Assembly: GCF_003236315.1 (NCBI RefSeq)
Contig: NZ_POTY01000036.1
Coordinates: forward strand, 1-36,064
DNA length: 36,064 nt
From: Micromonospora craterilacus
GTDB taxonomy: Bacteria; Actinomycetota; Actinomycetes; Mycobacteriales; Micromonosporaceae
Direction of reading: 5' to 3'
Numbering within the stretch: the first letter of the stretch is position 1; each line of letters opens with the position of its first letter. The position numbers and the translations under genes were made by a program. Shown in pieces: positions 1 through 6,472 of this stretch. The notes under the pieces are model-generated. The model had not been told where the DNA came from. It made no database searches and saw only the letters and a program-made list of their open reading frames with translations.

Positions 1-39
1 CTCTTCGCCCACTGGGCATGGACACCGCGCTTCTGGTGA
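1..39 (+). CDS. C-terminal end of group II intron-encoded protein (partial)
   Basis: Frame 1 reads LFAHWAWTPRFW and stops at 37-39, thirteen bases before intron domain V. A short tail containing LFAHW is typical of the C-terminus of bacterial group II intron reverse transcriptase/maturases, and the encoded protein normally ends just upstream of domain V. Only twelve residues are in the window, so the call rests mainly on its position beside the RNA domains. The reverse transcriptase and maturase domains would lie to the left of the window. Confidence 0.5.
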   Translation, partial: LFAHWAWTPRFW

Positions 40-51
40 TCAGGATGACAA

Positions 52-125
52 GAGCCGTGTAACGGGAGACTGTTACGCACGGTTCTGTGGGAGCCCGGGG
101 GTGAAATCCCCCCGGGCGACCCGAC
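52..125 (+). ncRNA. Group II intron domains V and VI
   Basis: Domain V is 52-85. It starts GAGCCGTGT and ends GCACGGTTC, pairs as a 34-nt hairpin with a GGGA-type tip, and matches the highly conserved catalytic domain of group II introns. Domain VI follows, with a GC-rich stem at about 93-117 (GCCCGGGGG against CCCCCGGGC, loop near 102-107) and unpaired purines near its base where the branch-point A is expected. The intron boundary is placed after 125. Folding was done by eye. Confidence 0.82.
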
Positions 126-230
126 TTGGGCGCCGAACGGCCTGACGCGGGCCTGGCCGAGGTTGCCTCCGCTGCCGGTGTGTCGCCACGTCACGTACGG
201 CGTCTCATTGCCACCGAGCCCGACTCACAT
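126..230 (+). pseudogene. Helix-turn-helix fragment next to the intron (3' exon)
   Basis: Reading from 126, the frame gives AGLAEVASAAGVSPRHVRR, which resembles the first helix-turn-helix of AraC/GlxA-type regulators, with GC-rich third codon positions typical of coding DNA here. After about 33 codons codon usage degrades and no further domain is recognisable, although the frame stays open to 410. It is best read as the remains of a regulator gene flanking the intron, cut on the left by the intron and truncated on the right. The family assignment is tentative because only one helix-turn-helix is visible. I see no gene or clear site in 231-442. Confidence 0.35.
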
Positions 231-442
231 GATCAAGTCACGAAGTACGGCTGCCCTAGTAGGCGCATGCCTCGACCGCCGTTCTGCGCCGGAGCCGAAA
301 CGTGGCAGGCCAGGTGCAGGCAACCGTCCATCGGACTGTTGCACTTGGACATTTGCAGGCGAAGATGCGCATTCAGTCGGAGCGGGGTAGCGGCCACCAC
401 TTCCATCTGACAACATCGCCCGCAACCCAGTGATCTGGTTCG

Positions 443-1180
443 ATGAGGGAGGGCAAATTGACCCTGTCGTCCGCTGTTCGCACGGTTGATAGATCCTTAT
501 TGAGGGTCGAGGTCGACGGGCCGACGAGGGCCTTGTTCGAGACGCCGTGGACCGCGCATATCCGATACTCGCCCAAGTACGGCCGTTCGAGCTCGACCAA
601 GGAGATGTGGGCGCTCGAACTCGCGTCCCTGAACTCGCTCAATGCTGGCGTGGAGTCGGTCGGCGGCCGCGAGCGCGAGCGCTTCACCATCGCGGCGGGC
701 GAGCTCGTGATCTTCGACTGCACCGAACCGTCGGACGCCCGTTGGGCGGCACTGCTGGGGCCGTGGCACTTCGCGCACGCGCTCTTCTATGAGCCGCAGT
801 GGCGGACGTCGGACATCGTCGAGACGTTCAGCAGGCTGCAGTGGACTGACACGCCGGAGGGCATGACGGCGCAGCCGGGCAAGGCTCATGCCCTCGAGCG
901 CTCGGTCTACCTCAACGAGGTCCCCGGCGTGGGGACACTGTTCGTTGAGAGCAAGAAGGTCGCGAGCCGACAGGTGCCGCAGTGGAAGGGTTACAGCGCC
1001 GAGGCGGGGGAGATCTGGCGGCTCGCCAAGCCTCCGACCGGTGAACTGGAGCCACTGCTCTACGTCACGGAGAGCGCGGTGGCGACGCTGTCACCGTGGA
1101 GCCGGACGACCTCAGCGCAGTCCCTCGACACCGCCTTCGACTTCCTGAAATCGATCAAGCGCATCGACTGGGCGGCATGA
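443..1180 (+). CDS. Hypothetical protein, first gene of MauD/MauE-like cluster
   Basis: A 245-residue protein I do not recognise. It has no signal peptide or membrane segment and is rich in Trp, Glu and Ser, so it is probably cytosolic. It contains two cysteines at most and no visible nucleotide-binding or metal motif. The ATG at 443 lacks a convincing ribosome binding site and the first codons have a lower GC third position than the rest, so the true start could be internal. The stop is only four bases before the next gene, a MauD-like thioredoxin, which places it in the same transcript. Its role in that cluster is unknown. Confidence 0.75.
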   Translation: MREGKLTLSSAVRTVDRSLLRVEVDGPTRALFETPWTAHIRYSPKYGRSSSTKEMWALELASLNSLNAGVESVGGRERERFTIAAGELVIFDCTEPSDARWAALLGPWHFAHALFYEPQWRTSDIVETFSRLQWTDTPEGMTAQPGKAHALERSVYLNEVPGVGTLFVESKKVASRQVPQWKGYSAEAGEIWRLAKPPTGELEPLLYVTESAVATLSPWSRTTSAQSLDTAFDFLKSIKRIDWAA

Positions 1181-1184
1181 TCGG

Positions 1185-1694
1185 ATGGACCCGGTAGTCG
1201 GAATCATCATCCTTCTCACCGTGTTCGTCCTGCTGCTGTTCGCGGCCGGGGCGGGGCTCTACCGCCGGGTGCGCGAGCTCGAACTGGCCGTCTATCAGGG
1301 TATTGGGCAAAATCTGGTCGGAACGAATACTGCGAATGCGCTGCAACCGCTGGCGACCAAGGGCAAGACGACGGTGATTGTGAAGGTGAACCGTCGTTGC
1401 CCGGTTTGCGACGATCTTCTCGGCGGCGTCGCGCGTATAGCCCCTGGGCTTGGAAACAGCATCCAGCTGACCGTGCTCTCGGATGACCCTCAATTCGGCA
1501 AGCCGCTGCCCGAGAACGTGCGCGTTGTCAAGGACGCCGACGCCTGGCGGGCCCTGACCGTGCCGTACGTGCCCGCGGTAGTCGTCGTCAGCGCGGATGG
1601 CGTGGTGCTTCACACCGAGCCGGGTGGCTCCGTCGAATCGTTCGAGGCCACCGTGGAACGCGCCGCAACCATCGGAAAGGAGACCGTACGATGA
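1185..1694 (+). CDS. MauD-like membrane-anchored thioredoxin-fold protein
   Basis: A 169-residue protein with one N-terminal membrane anchor (about residues 3-24) followed by a thioredoxin-like domain on the outer face. The redox motif is CPVC at residues 72-75 after a hydrophobic strand (TTVIVKVN), and a proline in VPYVPAVVVV occupies the cis-Pro position. This layout fits MauD/TlpA-type thiol:disulfide proteins; MauD is needed for disulfide formation in methylamine dehydrogenase light chain. The stop overlaps the ATG of the next gene (ATGA at 1691), so the two are translationally coupled. The neighbouring exported eight-cysteine protein is its obvious candidate substrate. Whether it oxidises or isomerises disulfides cannot be told from sequence. 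Confidence 0.75.
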   Translation: MDPVVGIIILLTVFVLLLFAAGAGLYRRVRELELAVYQGIGQNLVGTNTANALQPLATKGKTTVIVKVNRRCPVCDDLLGGVARIAPGLGNSIQLTVLSDDPQFGKPLPENVRVVKDADAWRALTVPYVPAVVVVSADGVVLHTEPGGSVESFEATVERAATIGKETVR

Positions 1695-2191
1695 CAGACG
1701 TCAGCCGGAGCCGGGTGATGGAACTGGTACCCAGCGCCGTCGAAGCTCCCGCTTCGTTCGAGCCGACGAGGATGATAGACAAGCGGTCGGAGATGAGCCG
1801 GCGACGGCTGCTCGGCATCGTTTCCGGTGCCGCAGTCGCATCCGGTCTCGGCGTCCTCGACCTCTTCCCGTGGTCGCGGCCGAAGGGCGCGTTCGCGGCC
1901 GCCTACACGGAGCACGGCGACTGCCGCGGTTACTACCACTCGAGTACGATCTGCTATCCGTCGACCGCCCTTTACAGCGGCAACTGCTCGGGGTCGTGGC
2001 ACCGCAACGACGGATCCTCCGGAACCTGCTACAACTTCCGGTACACGCACGACCCGTCCAGCTGTGACGGTCACAACGCCTGGCGCTGGACATCCGGCAC
2101 CAAACGGAAATGCTCCGACGGCTATTACGAGTACGCCGACTGCGGCGGTGGCCGGGTGTCGCGGTTCTCCATTTGCCGTACGGCCATTTGA
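1691..2191 (+). CDS. Tat-exported eight-cysteine protein
   Basis: A 166-residue protein. The start at 1691 is supported by AGGAGA about 8 nt upstream and by the ATGA overlap. A long N-region leads to a twin-arginine motif SRRRLLG (residues 36-42), a hydrophobic stretch and a probable cleavage site near AFA-AA (about 67-71). The mature part of about 95 residues has eight cysteines (78, 88, 99, 113, 125, 141, 151, 162), enough for four disulfides, and three Trp (103, 131, 133), with many Gly, Ser and Tyr. Position between MauD-like and MauE-like genes recalls the small subunit of methylamine dehydrogenase, which is also exported and disulfide-rich, but I cannot align it with that subunit. Function unknown. 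Confidence 0.8.
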   Translation: MTDVSRSRVMELVPSAVEAPASFEPTRMIDKRSEMSRRRLLGIVSGAAVASGLGVLDLFPWSRPKGAFAAAYTEHGDCRGYYHSSTICYPSTALYSGNCSGSWHRNDGSSGTCYNFRYTHDPSSCDGHNAWRWTSGTKRKCSDGYYEYADCGGGRVSRFSICRTAI

Positions 2192-2203
2192 TCCGACGCA
2201 TCG

Positions 2204-2935
2204 ATGGAGAAAACCAGCTCCCGATTCGGGGCCCTGGTGCCAGGTTTGGCGGTTCTGGGCGTCTTCGAGACCGCCAGCCTGGCGCTGTCCGCCAAAGGCT
2301 ATGACGTCGCCGGCTTCACGTGGCTGGTCGCCGCATTAGTGGCCGCCTTCTCGCTGTCCGGATCCGTTTGAAGCCTGAACAGCGCCTGGGCGCTGTCCTC
2401 GTCGGTCCGGCGAGGGAGAGACGGATTCGGATTTGTCCTGGGTCTTTTCCTGGGCGGCATCGCCACCGCCCTTGCCCTGGTGGTCGTGGGGTCGGTGCTG
2501 CGCGCGCCGATACCCGAGGCCGGACGGCAGTACGCGGTACTGACCGTGGCGGCCGTGCTGATCGTTCGCGAGTTCGGCGTGTTCAAGTTCCCGATCCCGC
2601 AGAACGCCCGGCTGGTGCCGCAGTTCGTCACCCGCATCCCGTTCTGGGGCGCGGTGCAGTTCGGTGCGGAGATGGGCACCGGGATGCGGACGTACTCGCC
2701 AACGGGGTTGCCGCACATCGTCGTCGCCGCCATCGTGCTTTGGGCGTCGTGGGGTGAGGCGATCGCAGCGGGCACGGGATTCGCGCTCGGACGCGCGCTG
2801 ATGCTGCTGATCTTCCTCGCGGCTCGGAACAAGGAGGGTGCCGACGCGGCGTTTGAGAAGGGGATGCCACGGCTGCGGCCCGTCTTCGCGACGCTGCTGG
2901 CACCCCTGATCGTGATGCTGGTGCTGCTGTGGTAG
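2204..2935 (+). pseudogene. Integral membrane protein gene with in-frame TGA
   Basis: Reading from ATG 2204 in one frame gives two hydrophobic segments, a TGA at 2369-2371 (codon 56), then open frame to the TAG at 2933-2935 with several more hydrophobic helices. Both halves are in the same frame and look like one polytopic protein of about 243 residues: a loop and helices continue directly past the stop. This suggests a nonsense mutation, a sequencing error or, less likely, readthrough. The downstream half overlaps the MauE-like gene by 7 bases. There is no selenocysteine context visible. If the stop is real, the products would be a 55-residue peptide and a shorter protein from GTG 2480. Confidence 0.5.
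2480..2935 (+). CDS. Downstream half of the interrupted membrane protein
   Basis: This is the reading if the TGA at 2369 is accepted: the first usual start after the stop is GTG 2480, giving 151 residues. It holds about three or four membrane segments, including IVVAAIVLWAS, ALMLLIFLAAR and the C-terminal LLAPLIVMLVLLW. The GTG lies inside a hydrophobic helix that begins upstream (GFVLGLFLGGIATALALVVV), which argues that 2480 is not the original start. I see no ribosome binding site there. No family is recognised; by position it belongs to the MauD/MauE-like cluster. Confidence 0.45.
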   Translation: MVVGSVLRAPIPEAGRQYAVLTVAAVLIVREFGVFKFPIPQNARLVPQFVTRIPFWGAVQFGAEMGTGMRTYSPTGLPHIVVAAIVLWASWGEAIAAGTGFALGRALMLLIFLAARNKEGADAAFEKGMPRLRPVFATLLAPLIVMLVLLW

Positions 2936-3435
2936 ACGACGCGGCCGGGTGGGTGCGGTACGGCCTCGCCATCACTCTGCTGGTGGCCGCGGGTGCGAAG
3001 GCGAAGGATCTCGGGCCGTTCATCGGCAGCCTGCGCACCTACGGCGTGGGCGGACGGGCGGCCACGGTGGCCGCCTCCATGATCATCGTCGTGGAGGTGG
3101 CTGCCTCGGCCGTGTCCTTCGGGGCGACGAGCGACGTGGTTGCCGGAATTGCCTGCGCCGTGCTGGGGCTGCTCTTCACCGCGGCGCAGACCTACCTGCT
3201 GGCCACCGGTCGGCGCGTGTCCTGCCTCTGCTTCGGTGCGCAGTCCGCCGACCACGTATCGGGGCACACCTGGGCACGGGCAGTCGCCGTGCTGCTGGGT
3301 GGTTTGTTCGTCGCCTTCGCCGGCTCACCGGCGAGGGCTACGGATGCGCTCACCGTCGCCGGTGGCGTCCTGCTTTTCGGAGCGGTGGCCATCGCCGACC
3401 GGAGCCTGCGTACCCGCAGGCATCAGCTGGTGTGA
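2929..3435 (+). CDS. MauE/DoxX-like membrane protein
   Basis: A 168-residue protein with four or five membrane helices (about 10-27, 44-64, 70-92, 110-128, 133-152). The pattern AGAKAKDLGPFIGSLRTYGV after the first helix and a conserved CxCFG (C99, C101) resemble the MauE family of redox-associated membrane proteins, which act with MauD in disulfide formation outside the membrane. GTG 2929 is used because the frame overlaps the preceding stop by 7 bases. It is the last gene of the cluster and is followed at once by a strong hairpin. It is the likely electron-transfer partner of the MauD-like protein, by analogy only. Confidence 0.78.
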   Translation: MVDDAAGWVRYGLAITLLVAAGAKAKDLGPFIGSLRTYGVGGRAATVAASMIIVVEVAASAVSFGATSDVVAGIACAVLGLLFTAAQTYLLATGRRVSCLCFGAQSADHVSGHTWARAVAVLLGGLFVAFAGSPARATDALTVAGGVLLFGAVAIADRSLRTRRHQLV

Positions 3436-3436
3436 C

Positions 3437-3480
3437 GCATGAGGATGGCCGGCCCCGCGCGGAGTCGGCCATCCTCATGC
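3437..3480. terminator. Perfect 15-bp inverted repeat between convergent genes
   Basis: GCATGAGGATGGCCG at 3437-3451 is the exact reverse complement of 3466-3480, with a 14-nt loop. It starts two bases after the stop of the MauE-like gene and overlaps the last codons of the convergent anti-sigma gene, so it can act as a terminator on both strands. There is no T tract, as is common in actinobacteria. Confidence 0.75.
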
Positions 3481-4206
3481 GCGGACGATGCTCATCGCGA
3501 CCTGCTTGAGCGTCTCGACCAGCACCCGGCCATCGCCCATGACGGAGATGACGACTCCGTCGTCGGTCGTGATGACGACGTCGTGGGTGGTGGTCTCGGT
3601 CCCCGAGTGGGCCACCAGCTCGGCCCCTCCGACCGGCACGTCGAACGTCTCGAGCGGAGTCCGGCCGGCCGTGCGCGAACCGGCGAGCCATTCGGTGATC
3701 AGCTGCGGGCCAGCCGTCGGTGTGGTCAGCTTCGGCCTGAGCACGGTGAGCCACATCGCGGAGCCGCCGTTGGCTCGCTCGTACCGCCGGGTGGTCACGC
3801 TGGCGGTCGGATCGCCGGGACCGGGTGCCGTGGCGTCGTCGCGGAGGCGGTTCTCGGCGACGGCAAAGGTGGCGACACTGTCTCGCGGGTCGGCTCGCAA
3901 ACCCTCCGGCAGGAAACCGATCCGAAAGCCGTCGAGAGGGAGGCCAGCCACGCTGTCCGAGGTGGATGCCGACGCGGCGGGCGGCAGTGTTACGGACGGG
4001 CCTGGCCCGGTCACCAGGTTGACGGCCAAGACGATGGCGCCGACGGCGGCGAAGACCCCGGTGGTCAGGGCGGCCGCTCGTGCCGCCCGGCGGCGGCGGA
4101 CCCCGCGCCGCACCCGGGAGACGAGATCCTCGGTCAGCGGAAGGTCGAAGTCGGCGTCGGCCAGCGCGGCCAACTCATCCGGGCGGTTCTCGGACACGGG
4201 ATTCAC
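3475..4206 (-). CDS. Membrane-anchored anti-sigma-like protein
   Basis: A 243-residue protein with a cytosolic N-terminus of about 45 residues ending in a basic stretch (RRGVRRRRAAR), one membrane helix (about 46-64) and an extracytoplasmic domain of about 175 residues. It is coupled by a GTGA overlap to the upstream SigE-family sigma factor. This layout is usual for the partner gene of this sigma family: the N-terminal part would hold the sigma factor and the outer domain would sense a signal. No zinc-binding HxxxCxxC motif is present. The role as anti-sigma factor is inferred from architecture and coupling. Confidence 0.7.
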   Translation of the reverse strand: MNPVSENRPDELAALADADFDLPLTEDLVSRVRRGVRRRRAARAAALTTGVFAAVGAIVLAVNLVTGPGPSVTLPPAASASTSDSVAGLPLDGFRIGFLPEGLRADPRDSVATFAVAENRLRDDATAPGPGDPTASVTTRRYERANGGSAMWLTVLRPKLTTPTAGPQLITEWLAGSRTAGRTPLETFDVPVGGAELVAHSGTETTTHDVVITTDDGVVISVMGDGRVLVETLKQVAMSIVRA

Positions 4207-4703
4207 CTCTCTGGGGCCAGACGAGCGCGCAGCGTCGAGAGGCCACGCGACATTTGGGAGCGGACGGTCGCCTCGGTGCAGCCGAGCAGCTGGCCGATCT
4301 GGTGGTCGGGCAGGTCGGCGAGGTAGCGCATCGCGATCGCGGCGCGCTGCTTGGGCGGCAGGGACCCAAGGATCTGCCGGATCACCGCGGCGGAATCGAC
4401 GGCCGCGAGTCCGGGGTCCTCCCTCGCGTTCTCGGGCACCCGTTCGACGGGTATGGCCTTCCGGCGCCGGCGTTCGTTCAGGAAGACGTTGACCATGGTG
4501 CGTTGGGCGTACCCGACGGGGTTGCCGTCATTGCGGAGCCGCGACCAGGCCAGGCCCACCCGGATGAGCGTTTCCTGAGTGAGGTCCTCCGCCGCCGCCC
4601 GATCGAGCGTCAAGACGTGCGCGAAGCGCAGAAGCCCGGCGCCGGACTCCCGGAGGAACGACTCGAACCCCGAGCCGCGGGACGGAAACCCTGGAACGTT
4701 CAC
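4203..4703 (-). CDS. SigE-family ECF RNA polymerase sigma factor
   Basis: A 166-residue ECF sigma factor of the actinobacterial SigE-family type. Region 2 is seen at about 15-75 (LLRFAHVLTLDRAAAEDLTQ, then the VGYAQRTMVNVFLNERRRR segment) and region 4 at about 110-160 (LGSLPPKQRAAIAMRYLADL, then a helix-turn-helix ending ATVRSQMSRGLSTLR). GTG 4703 is the only start that keeps all of region 2; the ribosome binding site is weak. It is cotranscribed with the putative anti-sigma gene, so its activity is probably set by release from that protein. Target promoters cannot be told from the window. Confidence 0.9.
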   Translation of the reverse strand: MNVPGFPSRGSGFESFLRESGAGLLRFAHVLTLDRAAAEDLTQETLIRVGLAWSRLRNDGNPVGYAQRTMVNVFLNERRRRKAIPVERVPENAREDPGLAAVDSAAVIRQILGSLPPKQRAAIAMRYLADLPDHQIGQLLGCTEATVRSQMSRGLSTLRARLAPER

Positions 4704-4736
4704 AACCTGATTACACGGCAGGGGACCAATTGTGTT

Positions 4737-4754
4737 GCATTCGCTCCCGAATGC
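4737..4754. repeat. Short hairpin upstream of the sigma gene
   Basis: GCATTCG at 4737-4743 and CGAATGC at 4748-4754 form a perfect 7-bp inverted repeat around CTCC. It lies 34 bases upstream of the sigma factor start and so could be an operator or leader hairpin. No protein is known to bind it. Confidence 0.4.
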
Positions 4755-4834
4755 GTGACGCGGCTGGCGCTGGGGGAGCGAATCGGCGAGGTCGGCGCCC
4801 CGGGCTGAGCGAGCCCGCCCACGACCCAGGTGCC

Positions 4835-4948
4835 TTACCGCGGTTGACAGCCCTTGTCGGCTTCAGTTGTGCCCGGCTTGTGCCCGATGAGGCCGCGCAG
4901 CACCGTCCGGCGATTGGACCCGGTCGGGGATGAGGACTGCGGGGACAT
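4835..4948 (-). CDS. Possible 37-residue protein downstream of iniC
   Basis: A short frame with a very good ribosome binding site (GGAGGAG 3-4 nt before the ATG at 4948). The product begins MSPQSSSPTG and contains SNRRTVLRGLIG, which looks like the start of a twin-arginine signal, but no hydrophobic helix follows and it stops after 37 residues with a single cysteine. It lies 48 bases after the iniC stop on the same strand. It may be a real small protein of the iniBAC transcript or the remnant of a Tat-exported protein gene. The strong binding site is the main support. Confidence 0.35.
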   Translation of the reverse strand: MSPQSSSPTGSNRRTVLRGLIGHKPGTTEADKGCQPR

Positions 4949-4996
4949 GGCTCCTCCTTCAGGGGCCGCTGACAGCTTTCGCCGTCGGGCATGTCG

Positions 4997-6472
4997 CTAC
5001 GCGAGGCTAGAGGAAGATCCGCTCCGGTGGGTGGCCAGTTCGGCGAGCATGCCGTCGCAGCTGCGTACCACGACCTGCGCGCCGCGCCGCTGGGCCAGCC
5101 GGAGCGCGGGGTCCTCGGCGCGCTCCTGCCACCGCCACCGCGCGTCGGCGGCGGCCTCCCACAGCCAGGGGGCCGTCGCGTCGGGCGCGACGCCGAGCCG
5201 GGCCGCCAGCACGTCGCCGTCCCCGCCGACCAGTCGCCGGGCCTCCTCCGCCGACTCGGCCTCGAAGCCGAGCCGGCCGTCGCGCAGCGCCGCCAGCAGG
5301 CGGGACTCCTGGAACTCGTGCGCGCCGGCGAGGATCTGCTCCAGGGTGCCGAGTAGTTCGGCGGTGCCGGGGCCCGGTTCGGCGCGCAGCAGCGTCTCCA
5401 CCGCGGCCAGCGCCGAGCGGGCCTTGAGCACCTCCCGCCGGTCGACGAACAGGCGGTTGATCGATTCGCGTAGCTCGCCGAGCCCGCTGCGGCGGACCAG
5501 TTCGGTGGAGAGGGCCGCGCGGCTGTCGCAGCCGGTGCGGACCAGGGTGGTCGCCAGGCGTACCCCGACCAGGCCGAGCCGGTCCAGCAGTGCGCTGCGG
5601 GTCGCCGCGTCCAGCGGGACGGGCGGCTGGCCCCGGCCGAACCGCTCGGCGGAGAGCAGGTACGGCTCCAGCTCGGCGCGCGGCACCTGGGCCAGCGCGG
5701 CCAGCGCCGCGAAATCCGACTCCCCGAGCACCCGCCCGGCCAGGCCGAGCAGGCCGCTGCACGGGGCGACGGTGGCACACAGCGCGTCCACGTGCGGCTC
5801 CCGGAGGGCCCGCCGGGCGAGCTGGCGGGCGCCGAGCAGCGCGTCGACCCGCCCGCCCCCAGTTTCGTCCACTCTGGACAGCACCAGGATCGCGTGCACC
5901 GGCGCGGCCTGCCCGACGCTGCTCTCCCGGGCCGACTCCAGCCCGCGCAGGTCGCCGCCGTGGGTGTCCCTGGTCAGGTAGAGCATCGCGTCGGTCTCCC
6001 GCAGCACCCGCTCCAGCACCGGATCCCGGCCGTGCTCGTCGACGCCGAGCGCCGGGGTGTCGACCAGGGTCACCTGGCGCAGCGAGCGGGTCGGCCAGCG
6101 CACCACGATGTCGCGCAGCTCGCCGGCCCGCCAACCGGCGAGGTCGACGTGCATGCCGGTGCCCGACCGCAACACGGTCAACCGCTGCGGCGGATGGCTG
6201 GTCGAGTACGCGACGGCGTCCGGCTGCGGGCCGTCCTCGTACCAGGTGAAGGCGCTCCCGTCGACCGGTGCCACCTCCTCGCCCATCAGCGCGTTGAGCA
6301 GGGTGGACTTGCCGCTGCGCCAGCCGCCGACGACCGCCACCCGCAGCGGCTCGTCCAGCCGGGTCAGCTGGTGTCGCAACCGGTCGGTGGCCCGGGGATC
6401 GTCCCGGTAGACGTGCAGCGCCCGCTCCAGCAGGTCACGGACCGCCGCGTCCAGCCGCCACCCGCCGCTCAT
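4997..6472 (-). CDS. iniC: IniC-like dynamin-family GTPase
   Basis: A 491-residue protein, close to the length I recall for mycobacterial IniC (about 493). The P-loop is GGWRSGKST at about residues 49-57. The G3 position reads VDTPALG rather than the usual DxPG, and the G4 position reads LSRVDE rather than TKxD, so guanine-nucleotide recognition may be altered. The C-terminal half is alpha-helical without a clear membrane helix. ATG 6472 overlaps the iniA stop (ATGA). Bacterial dynamins usually work as pairs, and IniA/IniC or Streptomyces DynA/DynB are the known models, remodelling or protecting the cell membrane. Pairing with the IniA-like partner is inferred from coupling. Confidence 0.85.
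   Translation of the reverse strand: MSGGWRLDAAVRDLLERALHVYRDDPRATDRLRHQLTRLDEPLRVAVVGGWRSGKSTLLNALMGEEVAPVDGSAFTWYEDGPQPDAVAYSTSHPPQRLTVLRSGTGMHVDLAGWRAGELRDIVVRWPTRSLRQVTLVDTPALGVDEHGRDPVLERVLRETDAMLYLTRDTHGGDLRGLESARESSVGQAAPVHAILVLSRVDETGGGRVDALLGARQLARRALREPHVDALCATVAPCSGLLGLAGRVLGESDFAALAALAQVPRAELEPYLLSAERFGRGQPPVPLDAATRSALLDRLGLVGVRLATTLVRTGCDSRAALSTELVRRSGLGELRESINRLFVDRREVLKARSALAAVETLLRAEPGPGTAELLGTLEQILAGAHEFQESRLLAALRDGRLGFEAESAEEARRLVGGDGDVLAARLGVAPDATAPWLWEAAADARWRWQERAEDPALRLAQRRGAQVVVRSCDGMLAELATHRSGSSSSLA

Larger units (their letters stand above)
1..125 (+). mobile_element. Group II intron, 3' end (retroelement)
   Basis: The stretch holds the end of an intron-encoded protein, a 34-nt domain V and a domain VI hairpin, and finishes with CGACCCGAC at 117-125, a usual 3' end for bacterial group II introns (final AY). 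The remainder of the intron, including the 5' splice site and the reverse transcriptase, is outside the window. The predicted 3' splice site is after base 125. Because the 3' functional parts look intact, the element may still splice or move, but this cannot be judged from the fragment. Confidence 0.8.

Noticed and set aside
1691-2191. Naming the Cys-rich protein as methylamine dehydrogenase light chain
   Set aside because: It has eight cysteines rather than the roughly twelve of that subunit, no alignable motif, and no large subunit, MauG or amicyanin gene nearby.
2369-2371. TGA as a selenocysteine codon or programmed readthrough site
   Set aside because: The residue would fall in a membrane helix or loop with no redox motif, and no stem-loop element is evident after it. 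A nonsense mutation is simpler.
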